Position numbers and translations under genes: made by a program
The notes under the pieces: generated by a model
Database searches by the model: none
What the model saw: the letters and a program-made list of their open reading frames with translations, nothing else
Told to the model about the DNA's origin: nothing
Origin: Phorcus lineatus
Lineage: Eukaryota > Mollusca > Gastropoda > Trochida > Trochidae
Assembly: GCA_921293015.1 (NCBI GenBank)
Contig: OV121088.1
Location: 28,557,645-28,621,644 of the forward strand
DNA length: 64,000 bases
Direction: 5' to 3'
Shown here: one piece after another, positions 24,206 through 35,520 of the stretch
Layout of the letters: each line of letters begins with the position of its first letter
Numbering within the stretch: the first letter of the stretch is position 1

Positions 24206-24879
24206 TTGGTATGATAAAATGATATCAACGCAAGTATAATTTTAAATTTTCTGATGAAATAATTGACTTAGATTGATTTCTTTGGCGATGCATCGAAGAG
24301 TGTACGCGATTTTCGTGCAGACCTTACAGGCAAATTCAACAAATTGTTTTGAGTACGACTAGCTAGTGGGGTCGAATAGAGGTAGAACAGGAAATGACAC
24401 ACGTAGAGTCTGATAAGGATAGATAATTAGTGTTTTATAATGGTCGTTTTGGAGCAGAGTTAATCATGTGTTTTCAAATAGCGACAACTAACAACTGCGA
24501 CTGAGATGTAAGGTTGAGTACCACGTAAGCATGAACATCATTGAGAGCTAATCATCATACCTTAAAGTGACAGTTTGATGTGATCAAATATGTCAAAAAT
24601 TTCATTGTTTCTGTAGATTAATCTAAGAGGTAACATTTTATTGCTAACTCTTTCAGCTTGCTGAGATTAAAACGATTTCAACAGTATTTTCGATCGAAAA
24701 CCGGACAATGTAGTGATATGGTGAAAACATTGTGGAAACATTCAAGAAACGTACGAATTAGTGGTTTTGCATCGGTCAAAAATCAGGAACTTGATATTTA
24801 AAGTAAAACGTAAGTAAAACGAAGATGTAAAAAACCTACATCCTCTTTTCAGTAGAGAGCAGTATAATGTGATAATGAT
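24203..24879. other. Non-coding stretch
   Basis: I see no ORF, TE terminus or RNA gene in this AT-rich interval. Confidence 0.4.
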
Positions 24880-25619
24880 GATCTCGCATTGTCCGAGATT
24901 ATCACAAAGAATTCGGTGACATTAAAAATGAAACACTCATACCTCTGAAATATACATTTGTTGCTGCTCGAAGAGACTTAGAGGAAGATCCCAAAATGGT
25001 CAGGTAATGCAAAGAACTCAGAGCAGCCTTATATTCCCTCATCAACAAGCTAGCCCAGAAATCAACTCGGGACTTCTCATCAGTGGGCAAAGATGCAAGA
25101 AGCTGTGTCCAGTTTGGAAGGGACAATATTGGTTGGAAAAGAATCCAACTTCTTTGTCAGTTAAGTTGTGAAGGGACAGGTGTCATCAAAAGTAGCTACA
25201 GAGGAAGATTTCTCGCAAGGGAGTCACAGCTCAGTTTGCAGTGATCCCAAACCAAAGATTCAGATTCTCGTTGCGATGTAGAAGTGGTCTATTGTCTGTC
25301 ACAGATGATGGGGATGTATGATGATTCGTACAATAGCAAATGTGTAAATTTAACGGAACAAACAGCAGCCACTATATTGAAATATTTATGCATTTATTGC
25401 ATTTCTGACAACTGTAATTGTTTTCTAGGATTCTACAGCTTACTCGGAGCTTCGCACGTATTGTACAAGCCAAGCTTCAACATATCACGAGGAAGTTCGT
25501 GAACTGCGTGTAGAACACTTCTCAACTGCAGACAAAGTTGCCGAGCCCCTGGCGGGATTCCAACCACGAACCTCTTGATTCTACGCCGAACGCGCTAACC
25601 ACTGCGCTATCCAGGCCCC
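24880..25619 (-). repeat. Long tRNA-headed repeat, inverted copy 2
   Basis: On the minus strand it opens with the tRNA head at 25619 and follows the same series as copy 1, then extends further. The extension holds a 74-codon open frame (24902-25126) beginning LPNWTQLLASLP and containing FWASLLMREYKAAL and LRAATNVYFRGM. Its composition is protein-like but I do not recognise it. AGAGGTATGAGT near 24945 could be a splice donor. It may be coding DNA of an unknown transposon or a captured host exon. Confidence 0.65.
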
Positions 25620-25830
25620 AAAGAGAAAGAGATCGAAGGATATTTGGAAATACGGCATAGTGAGGGAAAGGCAACACGGTTTAGAACGAATACATTTGGT
25701 CTGGCCTTTACCCCTTGGACCTGTATAGAAGCATGTAAATTCTGGCCGGCATGCTCTCGGGTCTCCTGAAGCACACAAAGCACAAAACCTGGATAAGCAA
25801 TTGAGTCAAATCAAGAAGTTGTAAATCCAA
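25618..25830 (+). mobile_element. Second SINE-like family, 5'-truncated copy fused to a tRNA head
   Basis: It resembles the 5085-5410 repeat from the CGAAAGGAT-like purine block through GTTTAGAACGA, the CCTTGGACCTG block and GAAGCACACAAAGC. It begins exactly where the minus-strand tRNA head of the adjacent repeat ends (GCTATCCAGGCCCC), so the two families abut without spacer. Confidence 0.65.
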
Positions 25831-26467
25831 ATAACCCTTCCTCAATCAACATGATATGAAAGTCAATTACCACCTGAATCCATACCTTCATTTAGCAATG
25901 ACTCTCACTGAACTAATTTATTCATGTCGCCAGTGGCTACTTTGATTTTAATGGTTAAAAAAACTTTTGCTTGATGGTCGTACCGTTAAATTATTAAACT
26001 CATTACTGTAAAGATTTGACACAAACTGACCTTCAACTTTACACTGTAAGTCGATTATGAGTAAGAGTTGACTTATCAATGATTTGACACTTCCACTAAC
26101 CCGTAATTGATCTACCTAGAAGCAATGGATTGGGCTTAAATCATCTGAAGTAAAGTCCAGATGAAATGATCTTTGGTCCTCTATTTAACCATACATTCCT
26201 AAAGGAAATCATAGTCTGCATGACCAGACATTCTCTTGGAAATCACAATGGCATTGAATTAATGTAATCAGCAACCGACAGCCGTATTTTAAAAGAGGTA
26301 TATTTTCATCTTGTCAAGAATGATGCCTTCTTAATGATCTGCTGTCTCGCCAATGCAGATTTGTAATACAGTTTTCGCGGGTTTTTAATCTTAATATATT
26401 GCCATTTACTGCTGTAGCGACCATGCATATGTCCATGACTGATAACATTTACCTATCATTTCAGATA
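25831..26467. other. Non-coding stretch with weak duplicate traces
   Basis: Parts near 26070-26290 faintly recall the 5925/18225 duplicated piece (GAAATCATAGTCTGCATGACCAGACATTCT). The match is too weak to call securely. Nothing else is seen. Confidence 0.3.
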
Positions 26468-26748
26468 TGGGCTCTAACGCCGCTTTCAAGAATATTTAAC
26501 TTATATCGCGACCGCTAGTTTTATTGGAGGAAGAAAGCCCGCAACACCATTGTGGCTATGCATCGGCTGGAACTACCAAACACTGGATGGTACTTCACTG
26601 AAATTCACGATAGTATTGCACCCAAACCTCAATGCGTGTAGAACAGTTCTCTACTACAGACAAAGTTGCCGAGCCCCTGGTGGGATTCGAACCACGCACC
26701 TCTTGATTCAAAGCCGAAAGCGATAAGCACTGCGCTGTCCCGCCCCCT
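26468..26748 (-). mobile_element. tRNA-headed SINE
   Basis: Minus-strand copy with head GGGCGGGACAGCGCAGTGC and B box GTGGTTCGAATCCCACC. The body has small deletions, and the tail holds GCGATATAAGTTAAATATTC, then GCGGCGTTAGA. Confidence 0.9.
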
Positions 26749-26800
26749 CCATAAAGAATAATATTTTGAAATCAGCTTTCTAACTTATCATCTCTCCCAA

Positions 26801-26846
26801 CAGAGGTAGTTCCGTCATATGGGAATTTATGACGGAGCTACCTCTG
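26801..26846 (+). repeat. Short hairpin, 19-bp arms
   Basis: CAGAGGTAGTTCCGTCATA pairs with TATGACGGAGCTACCTCTG around an 8-base loop. The single mismatch becomes a G-U pair in RNA. It directly precedes the two-copy repeat at 26850. It could be a miniature foldback or the terminus of that repeat. Confidence 0.75.
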
Positions 26847-26849
26847 AGA

Positions 26850-27145
26850 ATGCACCATGTGCAACTACAACCAAAATTTTGTTCATCTAGTTGTAATAGG
26901 TGCCGAGAAAATTGGAGAATTAGACCTTTCATTAGCACAAATTGAAAACATTCAATTGAGGGTCATAAGTCCGTCGAAAAAATATTTTGTAATCGGCATT
27001 CAAACTCGAATTACCTGTTGTACCCATAATCAGAATTTTATTAATCTAGATGTAATAGTTTCTGAGAAATCTTGTCCGCATTGGAAGTTTGGAACATCAG
27101 ACTTGTAATTTGCACAAAGGTCAATCTAACATTCACAGGCCTAAA
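26850..27145 (+). repeat. Unclassified repeat with two tandem units
   Basis: Two related units follow each other: CAAAATTTTGTTCATCTAG with GTAATAGGTGCCGAGAAA, then CAGAATTTTATTAATCTAG with GTAATAGTTTCTGAGAAA. They are about 155 bases apart and separated by AGGGTCATAAGTCCGTCGAAAAA. The 83-codon frame across both units is probably incidental. Confidence 0.55.
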
Positions 27146-29039
27146 CAACGTTAAAAAATAATATTTCTGAATTCGGCTTTCGAGATCGATCAAGAGTATT
27201 AGGCAACTTAAAACGTAGAGACAGCAGCTCAACTCAGCAGCAGCAACTCTGCACTGGCATAGCTCTAAGATAGGATAAGATAAGATAAGCTCTCAAGGTC
27301 AAGGAATCACACAAACCACGATAAGGCAGTAAGTGATAAGATAATTAATGGTGGCGTCGTTCAAAGAGGACATTTTAAAATTGGCCGATATTTGACGCAA
27401 TAACTATATGTGCTGGTTTTAGTGCTTCACCCTGTGCTTAGGACCCCGGAGCCTACATGTTACTTATATTGATGTCCATGCTTGACATGTCTACGGATAG
27501 AAACCAGTCCAAATTTCAGTGGTTCTGTAATCTGCAGACTTCCTGAAGCTGAACTTGACCGCAGCTTTATATGAAGAATGAGTCAGTATATTCCTAAGAA
27601 TATAGTACGGCAATTGATCCGAGGAATGAGGAGGCATCTCAAATCAGTCGTTTACCCACAGGGTGGTCACGCAAAACATTGAGACCCGAAGATATAACGT
27701 AAACCCAATGATCACTAATGCAACATTTATATAAATTGTTGACGTATAAATCAAATTTAACACTTTCTTGAAATAAGCAAATATAGTGTTACGGTATTTT
27801 TCTTCTCAAACTTTTCTCTTTTACACTACAAAAATACTCATTAAAATACGGACACAAAATGTACTTACACTATTTATAACAATCATGTTTCTTCACGGGA
27901 TAATTTACTCGATTTTTTAATCGTCTTATCGCTCATTCATTCGGTCCCCTTTCTCCATCTGTCGACTCTTTTCATCCACGTGTTACATAATTCAAACATT
28001 GTTGAAATGAAGTTACTCACTCCATATATGTGAATTTTATTCGATGAACAGTGGACTGTAGTGGAAACAACACTTTTGAAACTGTGTACTCAATGTTTCA
28101 CGTTTGTTCATCAATACCTAAAGAAGTGTTTTTTGCTTATTGAAGTTCCTATTAACTACAGCCTGAAGCAGGGCAATGTGAGTTTCATGACTTTAACTGA
28201 GGTCGTATTTGCCCCTCGTAGACAAATTGGTACCGTTCAGAAAGCTATCATAAGCTCTCTTCAACCAGAGGAAAATTGAAGATAGTAAAGCCTTTCAGTA
28301 CGGCAATTAGACACGTGATAGACGTGATAGAGCACATGATGTCTGCTTAAAAGCTATTATATGAACCATACTGACAAGAGGTAGTTGATTTCCTATCATA
28401 ATGGTCGTGACTATTCACATAGAAAACTGTATTCAGAAAAGCGCAATGCGCCATCAGCAATGACATAATATGGCTTCCATGCTATTCATTTCTCCAAGAT
28501 TCACCAATAGTAGCAAATGTTAGCTTGTATGAAAGTAGAAGAAAGATGCATCCAAACATCCACACAACGATAAGGTCTTGTGGTCTACGTGCACGACATC
28601 TCACTTGTTTTCAGCATCAAGTAATGACATCATTAAAAGGATGACACACCTATGTTTAGACATCACCGAGTATGTCGATAGTCAACATTAATGAGTTGTA
28701 CATGTTCACGAAACAATTCTTTGGATGATAAACAGAATATCACCTTCGTGTCGTCTGGTATCAACTATATCACCACTTATCGATTAAAGTAGAACTATCC
28801 TCGGGAGCCTCGGATATTTTGGATAATTAACGAGTGTAGATATATTTGCCTTCAGCAGAAAGATATGTTGAGAGCTGAGAGATTCAGGAGATTACGGAGA
28901 TTCCCTAGATAAATAAAGAAGTCACTGTAATCCACTCGTTTGTCAGCACGAGGTGTAAGAATGAGTGAGTGAATAAGATTTCAGTTGTGAAACACATAGA
29001 TGAGTATGCACATGGATGATACTCATCCATAAGTGTGTA
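27146..29039. other. Non-coding stretch
   Basis: It has a short GATAA run at 27270-27290. A 72-codon plus-strand frame at 28061-28279 has no recognisable motif. No TE ends or RNA genes are seen. Confidence 0.4.
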
Positions 29040-29130
29040 GATTAATTAGGGAGAGAGTGATCGAAAGGATGAGTGAAAAGACGGAAAGAAAGGCATATTA
29101 TTGACTCAAGTGGTGGAGGAGGTAGAAGAT
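29040..29130 (+). mobile_element. Second SINE-like family, internally deleted
   Basis: GATCGAAAGGATGAGTG, then GACGGAAAGAAAGGCATA match the purine block of the family. It then jumps to the 3' part (TTGACTCAAGTGGTGG), deleting about 150 bases. Confidence 0.5.
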
Positions 29131-30869
29131 GATCCTGAGTTTACCAAAATTAACTGAAGTTGATCAAGTAATGGAGATATGTTGTAGTGGAGTAACCGTG
29201 TTTTGAGACATAAGCTATTCCACGTTTTGGTAATAAACGATTTTAATTGAGTTATCACACATTTGTCCATTAGCAAAGACTCGGAAAAATTCTCTTGAAA
29301 ATATTTAACGAGCGGAAGCACGGTTGATACAGATACCATTTGCAAATTTCATTATTCTACAAAAATTAAATCGTTGGCATGACGACTTCAGCCGCATAGC
29401 AAACAGTATGACGTCATACTTAACAATGATTACTACAGGTTCACCAGTTAGTAAGTAAGTACAACATGTTAACACCACAGTAGATACTGATTTATGAATG
29501 TAAGCAATGATAGATTTTATCTTAAATATTTACTCCAAGTGATTACATCGATTGTTGTCACACATCGCGGTGTCAGTAAACGCCAATTTGTCTTTGCCTT
29601 GAAAAGAAGTACAGAAGAGTCACTATTGACTTTTTTAGACAATTTAACATAAAACTTTATGAGATGGTTCTATATCTTTGTGAAAACAATGTCTATATGA
29701 TTTGACTTTATAACGAGTTTCTATTTTGCTATGTATAGAAACGTCAACTTTGTATATGAAGTAAAGGTTAACATTTGATTATGCTAAGCTCAAAAGTCCA
29801 TTGCGATGTCGATCTAGATCCGAGAAAATTACTATGTGTAAACATACTGCCCGTATCTCTCAACTGATTGATTTTTTTTATTCCCAAGTGTTTACATATG
29901 TCTGCTCAGTGGTCAACATTGATCATGTAATTAATGATGAATGGTTCATAGTGTAAGGTACAATTACATGCAATATGCCAGTTAATTTTTACAAATGATG
30001 GTGCGTGATTGATGGTCAATGGCGAATTCCAAATTACATCAAATTAGTGTGGTACATAAATGCATTATTTATCTTGAATGGCTATAGTGTTATTAAGCAA
30101 CCTTAGAAGAAAGTGAACTCTGACGATCAATCGCCTTGATTAAATAAAATAATGAATGGGAAGGTTAAACGTTGTATATAGTTGAAAGAAGATCATTTAT
30201 CGATACTAATTTCGGTTATTCATTGAACTATATATGAGTTATCTGTAAGTTGTTGTACTTAGGAAAACAAAGAAACGTAAAATTCACTCACTCAATAAAT
30301 AAAATAAAATAAAAGATAAAATAAAATAGAAAAAGATCGAGCGATACATGTCATACAGCCTAAATATACTTCTCGGAAAAAGTTTAGACTCGGTTATGAA
30401 TGTATTTTTCTGTTATAACGTCTTCCTCCGACCACGTATTTTAAACTTGATTGTGCTTGTTTCTTTAAAACATATATGTATGCCAAAGTGCCACCACTTG
30501 ACTTTCTTACCCACTTTTCCCTTTCGGACCCTTTCTCACTGATCTCTCTGGTCGTTGGAGTCAAGATCAGTAAGCTGTCTGTTCCCACAGACAGACCAAA
30601 GAGATAAAGTCGTGACTGCCTTACACTTTATAAATGCATTATGTAAGTGATGTAAGTAATTTTTCGGGATTCACAAGTGAGGTCTTAATGATATGTTTAC
30701 AGCGTATGTATTTCCATGATGAGAAACGTTTTAGCTGCACGATTGTATCTTGCATGTTCCTTCAGCTTATACTTGTTTTATCTTAATAGTCCTAATTTCG
30801 TTTACACTATATCACAATACTTAAATACTTCGGGCATGGATACCTTTTTGCTTTTCACTGATAACAGTT
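29131..30869. other. Non-coding stretch with a possible fourth duplication copy
   Basis: Around 29870-29960, TTATTCCCAAGTGTTTACATA with following GGTCAACATTG resembles 35431-35480, so an older copy of the right-hand duplication may begin here. An AAATA-rich low-complexity patch lies at 30294-30330. No gene is supported. Confidence 0.35.
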
Positions 30870-31125
30870 ATCTGTCTATTTCCGTCAACAATTATCGACT
30901 GAAGTCATGCAACTGACCAAATATATCAAACGCAGTCAACGCTTTACGATAATTTCCTGTGCCATGATTTGTAATTAATTTTCAATCGTTGCAACGATTT
31001 TTCGTTCTATATGTAGAAAACGTTTTTATGCGTCATCAATCACGTAATTAATAATACTTTACCATAAAACTGTCTCTGTGCTTGGCTGCTGATAATAATA
31101 AACCTGCATTAGTAAATAACAGTTG
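30870..31125 (+). repeat. Right-hand segmental duplication, unit 1 (piece a)
   Basis: It matches 38810-39065 through TTATCGACTGAAGTC, ATAATTTCCTGTGC, CATCAATCA, AAAACTGTCT and ATAACAGTTGG. The partner begins immediately after the palindrome's outer TA run, so the palindrome entered at or near the border of the unit. Confidence 0.65.
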
Positions 31126-32049
31126 GGTGTAATAATTCAGATTCATACAAATCCCTGCAATCTATATGGCTAAAAGCCTTAGTTTTTACCCATTTAATTC
31201 ATTCATTCAATCAATACTTATGTGTTCAATGCTATTCGAAGTCATAAAATGCAAAACCAATATTATCATAATATTAATCATACACTGATTTTGTGAAAAT
31301 TATAGTTGCGTTTGAAAATTTTCGCAAACCGTTGTTATTCAAGAAATTTAAAAAGATCGAAAAATGCAACTTCCCTCCAAGGCGACTGTCGTAAAGATCG
31401 TAAAGATCGTGTAATATGTAAAATGTCCATGGGAAACAATCTGGTAATGAAAAGTGAAATATCTTATCATAATTTAAAAAAAGGAAAACATCCACACAGA
31501 ATCCATACCATAAACTATGTACTAGCATCGTGATGCTGTTACGCCAGAGTCTAAAATGTTCGTTATTCGACATATTTCAATGATGATTCTAAAATGAAAA
31601 CGCGATTTTGCCGACCAGGGAAGAAATTTCTCTTTAAAATGCCGGAATGAATTGATGAATATTTATTGTTTAAAATTTAATCCGGAATGGGATATTTCAT
31701 TCCATATGACAGTTTGACTGTTGTAATGAACATAAGTTAATGCAGATGACAAAAGCCAAATGTTCTTTGAAAAATAAAGAGAATGGGCGAGTGATATTTA
31801 CACAGACATATCAACATTGTTGGCATCAGGATTGAGAAGCACAAAGACTAGAGGGCCATTCAGATGTTGATACAATTTTGTAATCGATTGCATGTTGGGC
31901 GGCAGAGTGACCGGTCACGAATGCGAAAGGGTAAGATAGAGCGTTTCCCCTTTTCTTAACTATATAACCTATGAAAGTGTTTCAACCAGGGGACTTGCAA
32001 ATGTTTTTTTCAAGTGTCAGCGTTTTTTAAGACAAAATATTGGGGATAT
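31126..32049. other. Non-coding stretch
   Basis: Overlapping ORFs on both strands (31274-31573 minus, 31306-31533 plus) have no recognisable domains. No TE ends were found. Confidence 0.4.
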
Positions 32050-32235
32050 GGAGATTGCTTAAAGACCCGGGACCCTGTGTTGAGAAGGTCTGAAATTTGT
32101 TCTGGCTTCTATCTGTTGACCTGTCAAGCTTGGGTACCAGGAGCATGTAAGCTCAGACTGCCATAGCTTTCTGGTTCACTGGAGCACACAAACCGCCACA
32201 CCGCATTAAGGCGCAGTCAAATTGTGGTGGAATAT
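32050..32235 (+). mobile_element. Second SINE-like family, 3' part
   Basis: GTTCTGGCTTCTATCTGTTGACCTG, AAGCTTGG, GAGCATGTAAGCTC and GGAGCACACAAACC match the 3' half of the 5085-5410 repeat. The 5' half is absent. Confidence 0.65.
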
Positions 32236-32333
32236 ATTGAAAATACCTTACAATGGATGTCATATGAGTGACTGGCACAAGTGTTGTATAAACATTGGAA
32301 TCTTACAAATATGTAAATAATTTCTTGTTTATA

Positions 32334-32355
32334 CCCCCCCCCCCCCCCCCCCCCC
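32334..32355. repeat. Poly(C) tract
   Basis: Twenty-two consecutive C. Such tracts are prone to length error, so the exact count is uncertain. Confidence 0.9.
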
Positions 32356-32444
32356 TTCCTATTATGAAATTATTTGACCTAAGCGGGAAGCGGGATTAGT
32401 GAGATCCGCTCGCTTCTTCACGTGTAATCCATAGTTTCGAAAGT

Positions 32445-32515
32445 TGAGGTGAGGTAATTGTGCCCATGTATTGCTATGGAAGCTGCAAGCATCGGCTGGA
32501 ACCAGGAATTCATAG
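32445..32515 (-). mobile_element. tRNA-SINE body fragment
   Basis: GTATTGCTATGGAAGCTGCAAGCATCGGCTGGAAC corresponds to the body region of the tRNA-SINE family on the minus strand. The head and most of the tail are missing. Confidence 0.4.
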
Positions 32516-32614
32516 GTGATAATTGAAATCAAGTCGTAAAAAATTGCCCAATGAATAATTTTCTTCAATCAGCAATATGTTCAAATTTTGATAATCTTTG
32601 TTATGAACATACAT

Positions 32615-32880
32615 TGTTGAATTTGATTCATTATTGTGATTGTATGAAACAAATTCATTCTTCATAACCTTTGTGTACTAGTAACCTACCATAAAGAAAG
32701 TAATCTTTCTTCTGGTCAAGACCTAGAGGCGTATAGATTAAATCCCATCTCATTAATGCCTTGACAATGAGTGATATCTTATGACAAGGTCATGGTCAGA
32801 AAGGCAATCTTTCAAAACAAAAGCTTAGCATTTGATATCGGCAATGCCTAAACCGATACGGTTGTACTTGTCGTGCTTTA
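32615..32880 (+). repeat. Right-hand segmental duplication, unit 1 (piece b)
   Basis: Shares AGGCGTATAGATTA, ATGACAAGGTCATGGTCAGAAAGGC and AATCTTTCAAAACAAA with 40790-41045. The opening ACCTTTGTGxACTxGTxAC also occurs at 47490. The tightly conserved central 45 bases stand out from poorly conserved flanks. Confidence 0.7.
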
Positions 32881-33149
32881 TGCATAGGCTTTGGTGAACT
32901 GTTTTTTTCTTAGTTATAATACTTAATTGTTTCTAACGATTAAAAGCAAATCGTTTATCAGAAATGAATAAATCCTGACGCCGTTCAGTCTATTCGATGG
33001 TAAAACACTTGTATGTTGTCGATAAGATACTTGATTGGACGGAACGACGACAGAAAGTACCTTGATAAAACGATGAAGCATGTATTTCAGTAATTATATA
33101 TCTTAAGTATAACTGTAAATTGCATATGTACTTTGTCCAGTATGTACAA

Positions 33150-33346
33150 TGAGATAGCGCAGTTAGAGCGTTTGACTTCGGATGAAGAGGCTCGCTGTCG
33201 GAATCCCGCCAGGGGCTCGGCATTTTTGTCTGCAGTAGAGAAATGCTCTACATGCAGTAAGAGATGGTAGCAAATGCAACACTGAATTCCCGCGCTGTAC
33301 CACCCATGGTTCACTATTTTCAGCCGATTCTCGCAGGTTTAACCGA
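33150..33346 (+). mobile_element. tRNA-headed SINE, 3' truncated
   Basis: Plus-strand copy starting GAGATAGCGCAGTTAGAGCG. The B box is degenerate (CTGTCGGAATCCCGCC) and it ends in the AGCCGATTCTCGCAGG body block. The tail with GCGATATAAG is missing. Confidence 0.85.
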
Positions 33347-33613
33347 AATGTTTTCAACTCAAGAATACACGCCTTTAAATGCTTACATCTGGTAAAAAAA
33401 AACTCAATTAGTATAAATTATCGTTATTTTATGTACTGGGATTCTCTACAATTAATGAAATTCTGTACAAAGGTTTACAACTCCGACAAGAAATTGTATT
33501 GAAAATCTGGTTACTTATGTACATACATAAAAGAGAGTTGTTAACAAAACTGAAATGATATGGAATTGTTTTATGGGTTAAGAAATACATTGCACTTCTT
33601 CCCATAAGACATA

Positions 33614-35096
33614 CCCAGCAAAAATGACCGTAATCCGTACTGGCTAATAAAGGCATCCAGTACTGACCCGTTTCAGGCTTCCAGTACTGGCACTGTACTG
33701 GTTTACGGGTCAGTATACGGCCAGTACGGGAGCAGTACTTGCCCATTTCAGGTTTGCCCTTACGGTTCTTGTAGTGGGCTGGTACTTGCCCATTATTACG
33801 CCAGAACTAGAACAATGTCATGCAAGTACTGGTCCTATTTAGTTTGACGATTTCTGTTCAGTAACTTAAATACATCGAAACCATATACATTTCGATTTCA
33901 GAAATCAAGGTTGTTTAAATCATTGTTATTAAGCTGTGCTTTCTTATATTGTTAATTTAACTCTCCTTAAAGTAAAGTATACATATAAAAAGAATCATCA
34001 GCATGGAACATTGCTTCACAAACATTGGTAGTTTTAAAATCAAAATCTTAATGCTTGTTAATGTTATAGAGTTATTCATATAAATATCTATCAAAACATG
34101 TAATCTTAATAAAGGAAAAACAAGTCTTTTGGACATGTAGGTAAACAGAGAAAACATACGTCACTAACGATATTTCAGGAATTGAATTTGTTTAACTCAA
34201 CAATATCATGTTAATGAAACCTACAGCATTTTTAGTACAAGAAAAATATAATTGTAATTAAGATTTTAAACATGCAAAGAATACATCAGAGACTTATCCA
34301 ACTTAAATTAACTCATTGGGATTTCATAATTGGAACTCACATTTAAAGGATACCAGTCTGATTAAAATCGACCGTGTTCCGAGGAATAAAAGTTTCAAAA
34401 TATTTACTCTACCGTGATTCGAACTCTATCTGTCTAAGCTATACTCTCTACAACGGTCCCACCACAGCCTACTGTAGCGCACGTTCTTACGAAAATTAAG
34501 CTAACCAATCACAATTCGTGCGGCAATAGCATTCGGTATCAGTAGCTAGGGGCAAGTAACTCCCATTTACCATTGGTTAACCTTGATCGCCGCTATCCTT
34601 AGTTTTGTCTGCGCTAAACTGGTGTCAGCACGTACGAGCATTGAGGCTGCCTTCAGACTGTTGTGGAGAGGAACTCCCCCCCCCCCCCAGAGTCTTTTTA
34701 AAAAACTTTTATTCCTCGGAACACGGTCGATTTTAATCAGACTGAACGGATACCTGCTCGTGTCATCTCTATAAGGCAGACGACAGTTTGAAAAGAATAC
34801 CCATAATTCCCTAAAAGTAAGATTAATGCAAGAATTGGGCCATTACTGGGCCAGTATGTACACTCAATATTATCTGTACTGGGCCTATCCTGGACCAGTA
34901 CTGGCTCTTTTAAACTATCCCATAATGCACTAAGACTGGAAGTGATATATGCCTTAACCGGGCCGGTACTGGGCCAGTACAACAAACCTGTACCGTATTT
35001 CCAGTACTGGGCCAATACAATTCTGCCTTTAATGGAACGATTTGGTTAAACCGATACTGGACTAGTAATGGTACCAGTAAAGTCATGTTTGCAGGG
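33614..35096. mobile_element. Non-autonomous DNA transposon with CCAGTACTGG repeats
   Basis: The ends read CCCAGCAAAAATGAC (33614-33628) and, on the other strand, CCCTGCAAACATGAC (35096-35082), matching at 13 of 15 positions. ATA flanks both ends, a possible 3-bp target duplication. Subterminal zones at 33640-33800 and 34840-35085 are packed with degenerate copies of the palindrome CCAGTACTGG and GGGCCAGTA. The middle is AT-rich and holds a nested inverted-repeat element. No transposase frame is seen. The superfamily is not recognised. Confidence 0.7.
34354..34744. mobile_element. 391-bp MITE, perfect 42-bp TIRs, 9-bp target duplication
   Basis: The first 42 bases (start CAGTCTGATTAAAATCGACC) are an exact reverse complement of the last 42. 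Flanking 9-mers are AAAGGATAC (34345-34353) and AACGGATAC (34745-34753), one mismatch apart. Nine-base duplications with long TIRs are the hallmark of Mutator-like elements, so a MULE-derived MITE is inferred. The interior has a GC-rich part, a poly(C) run (34676-34688) and no transposase. It is nested in the larger transposon. Confidence 0.85.
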
Positions 35097-35144
35097 ATAC
35101 ACTTCGCTAAATAATTTGTAATAGACTCAATGATCTTGTTGCAC

Positions 35145-35520
35145 TACCACCTAAACTTTCATTGTTGAAGTTTAAAAGTTTCCTTCTCAAACAAATTAGT
35201 TCACCTACTTTGTTTGCAAAACAACAATGTTATTGAGTTAGTGAACAATCTGTTTTAAATTAGATTGTTAATAAAGTGTCCATATTCCCAGAGTAAGGTC
35301 AATAATTGGTTGTTCCCTAGAGAAAATTGTTTAATAGGGTATATCGACTGCGTCGTGACTGGCATTAAAATCAAACAGTAAACAACATGAGCTGCATAAT
35401 ACATTTCTGATAAAATAACTTGATAATATCTTATTCCCAAGAGTTTACATACCGACCTGTAGGTGGTTGACATTGCTGGTGTAAATATTAACGAATTGTA
35501 CTTGAATATGACCTTGTATC
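35145..35520 (+). repeat. Right-hand segmental duplication, unit 1 (piece c)
   Basis: It matches 42295-42620 and 48110-48400: AAGTTTCCTTCTCAAACAAA, TTAGTGAACAATCTGTTTTA, GTGTxAATxAAGT, AGAAAATTGTxTAATxxG, GTCGTG and AACATGAxCTGCATAA. All three are in the same orientation. Confidence 0.75.

Noticed and set aside
31911-31925. GTGACCGGTCAC palindrome
   Set aside because: Short perfect palindromes of this size are expected by chance in 64 kb; no supporting context.
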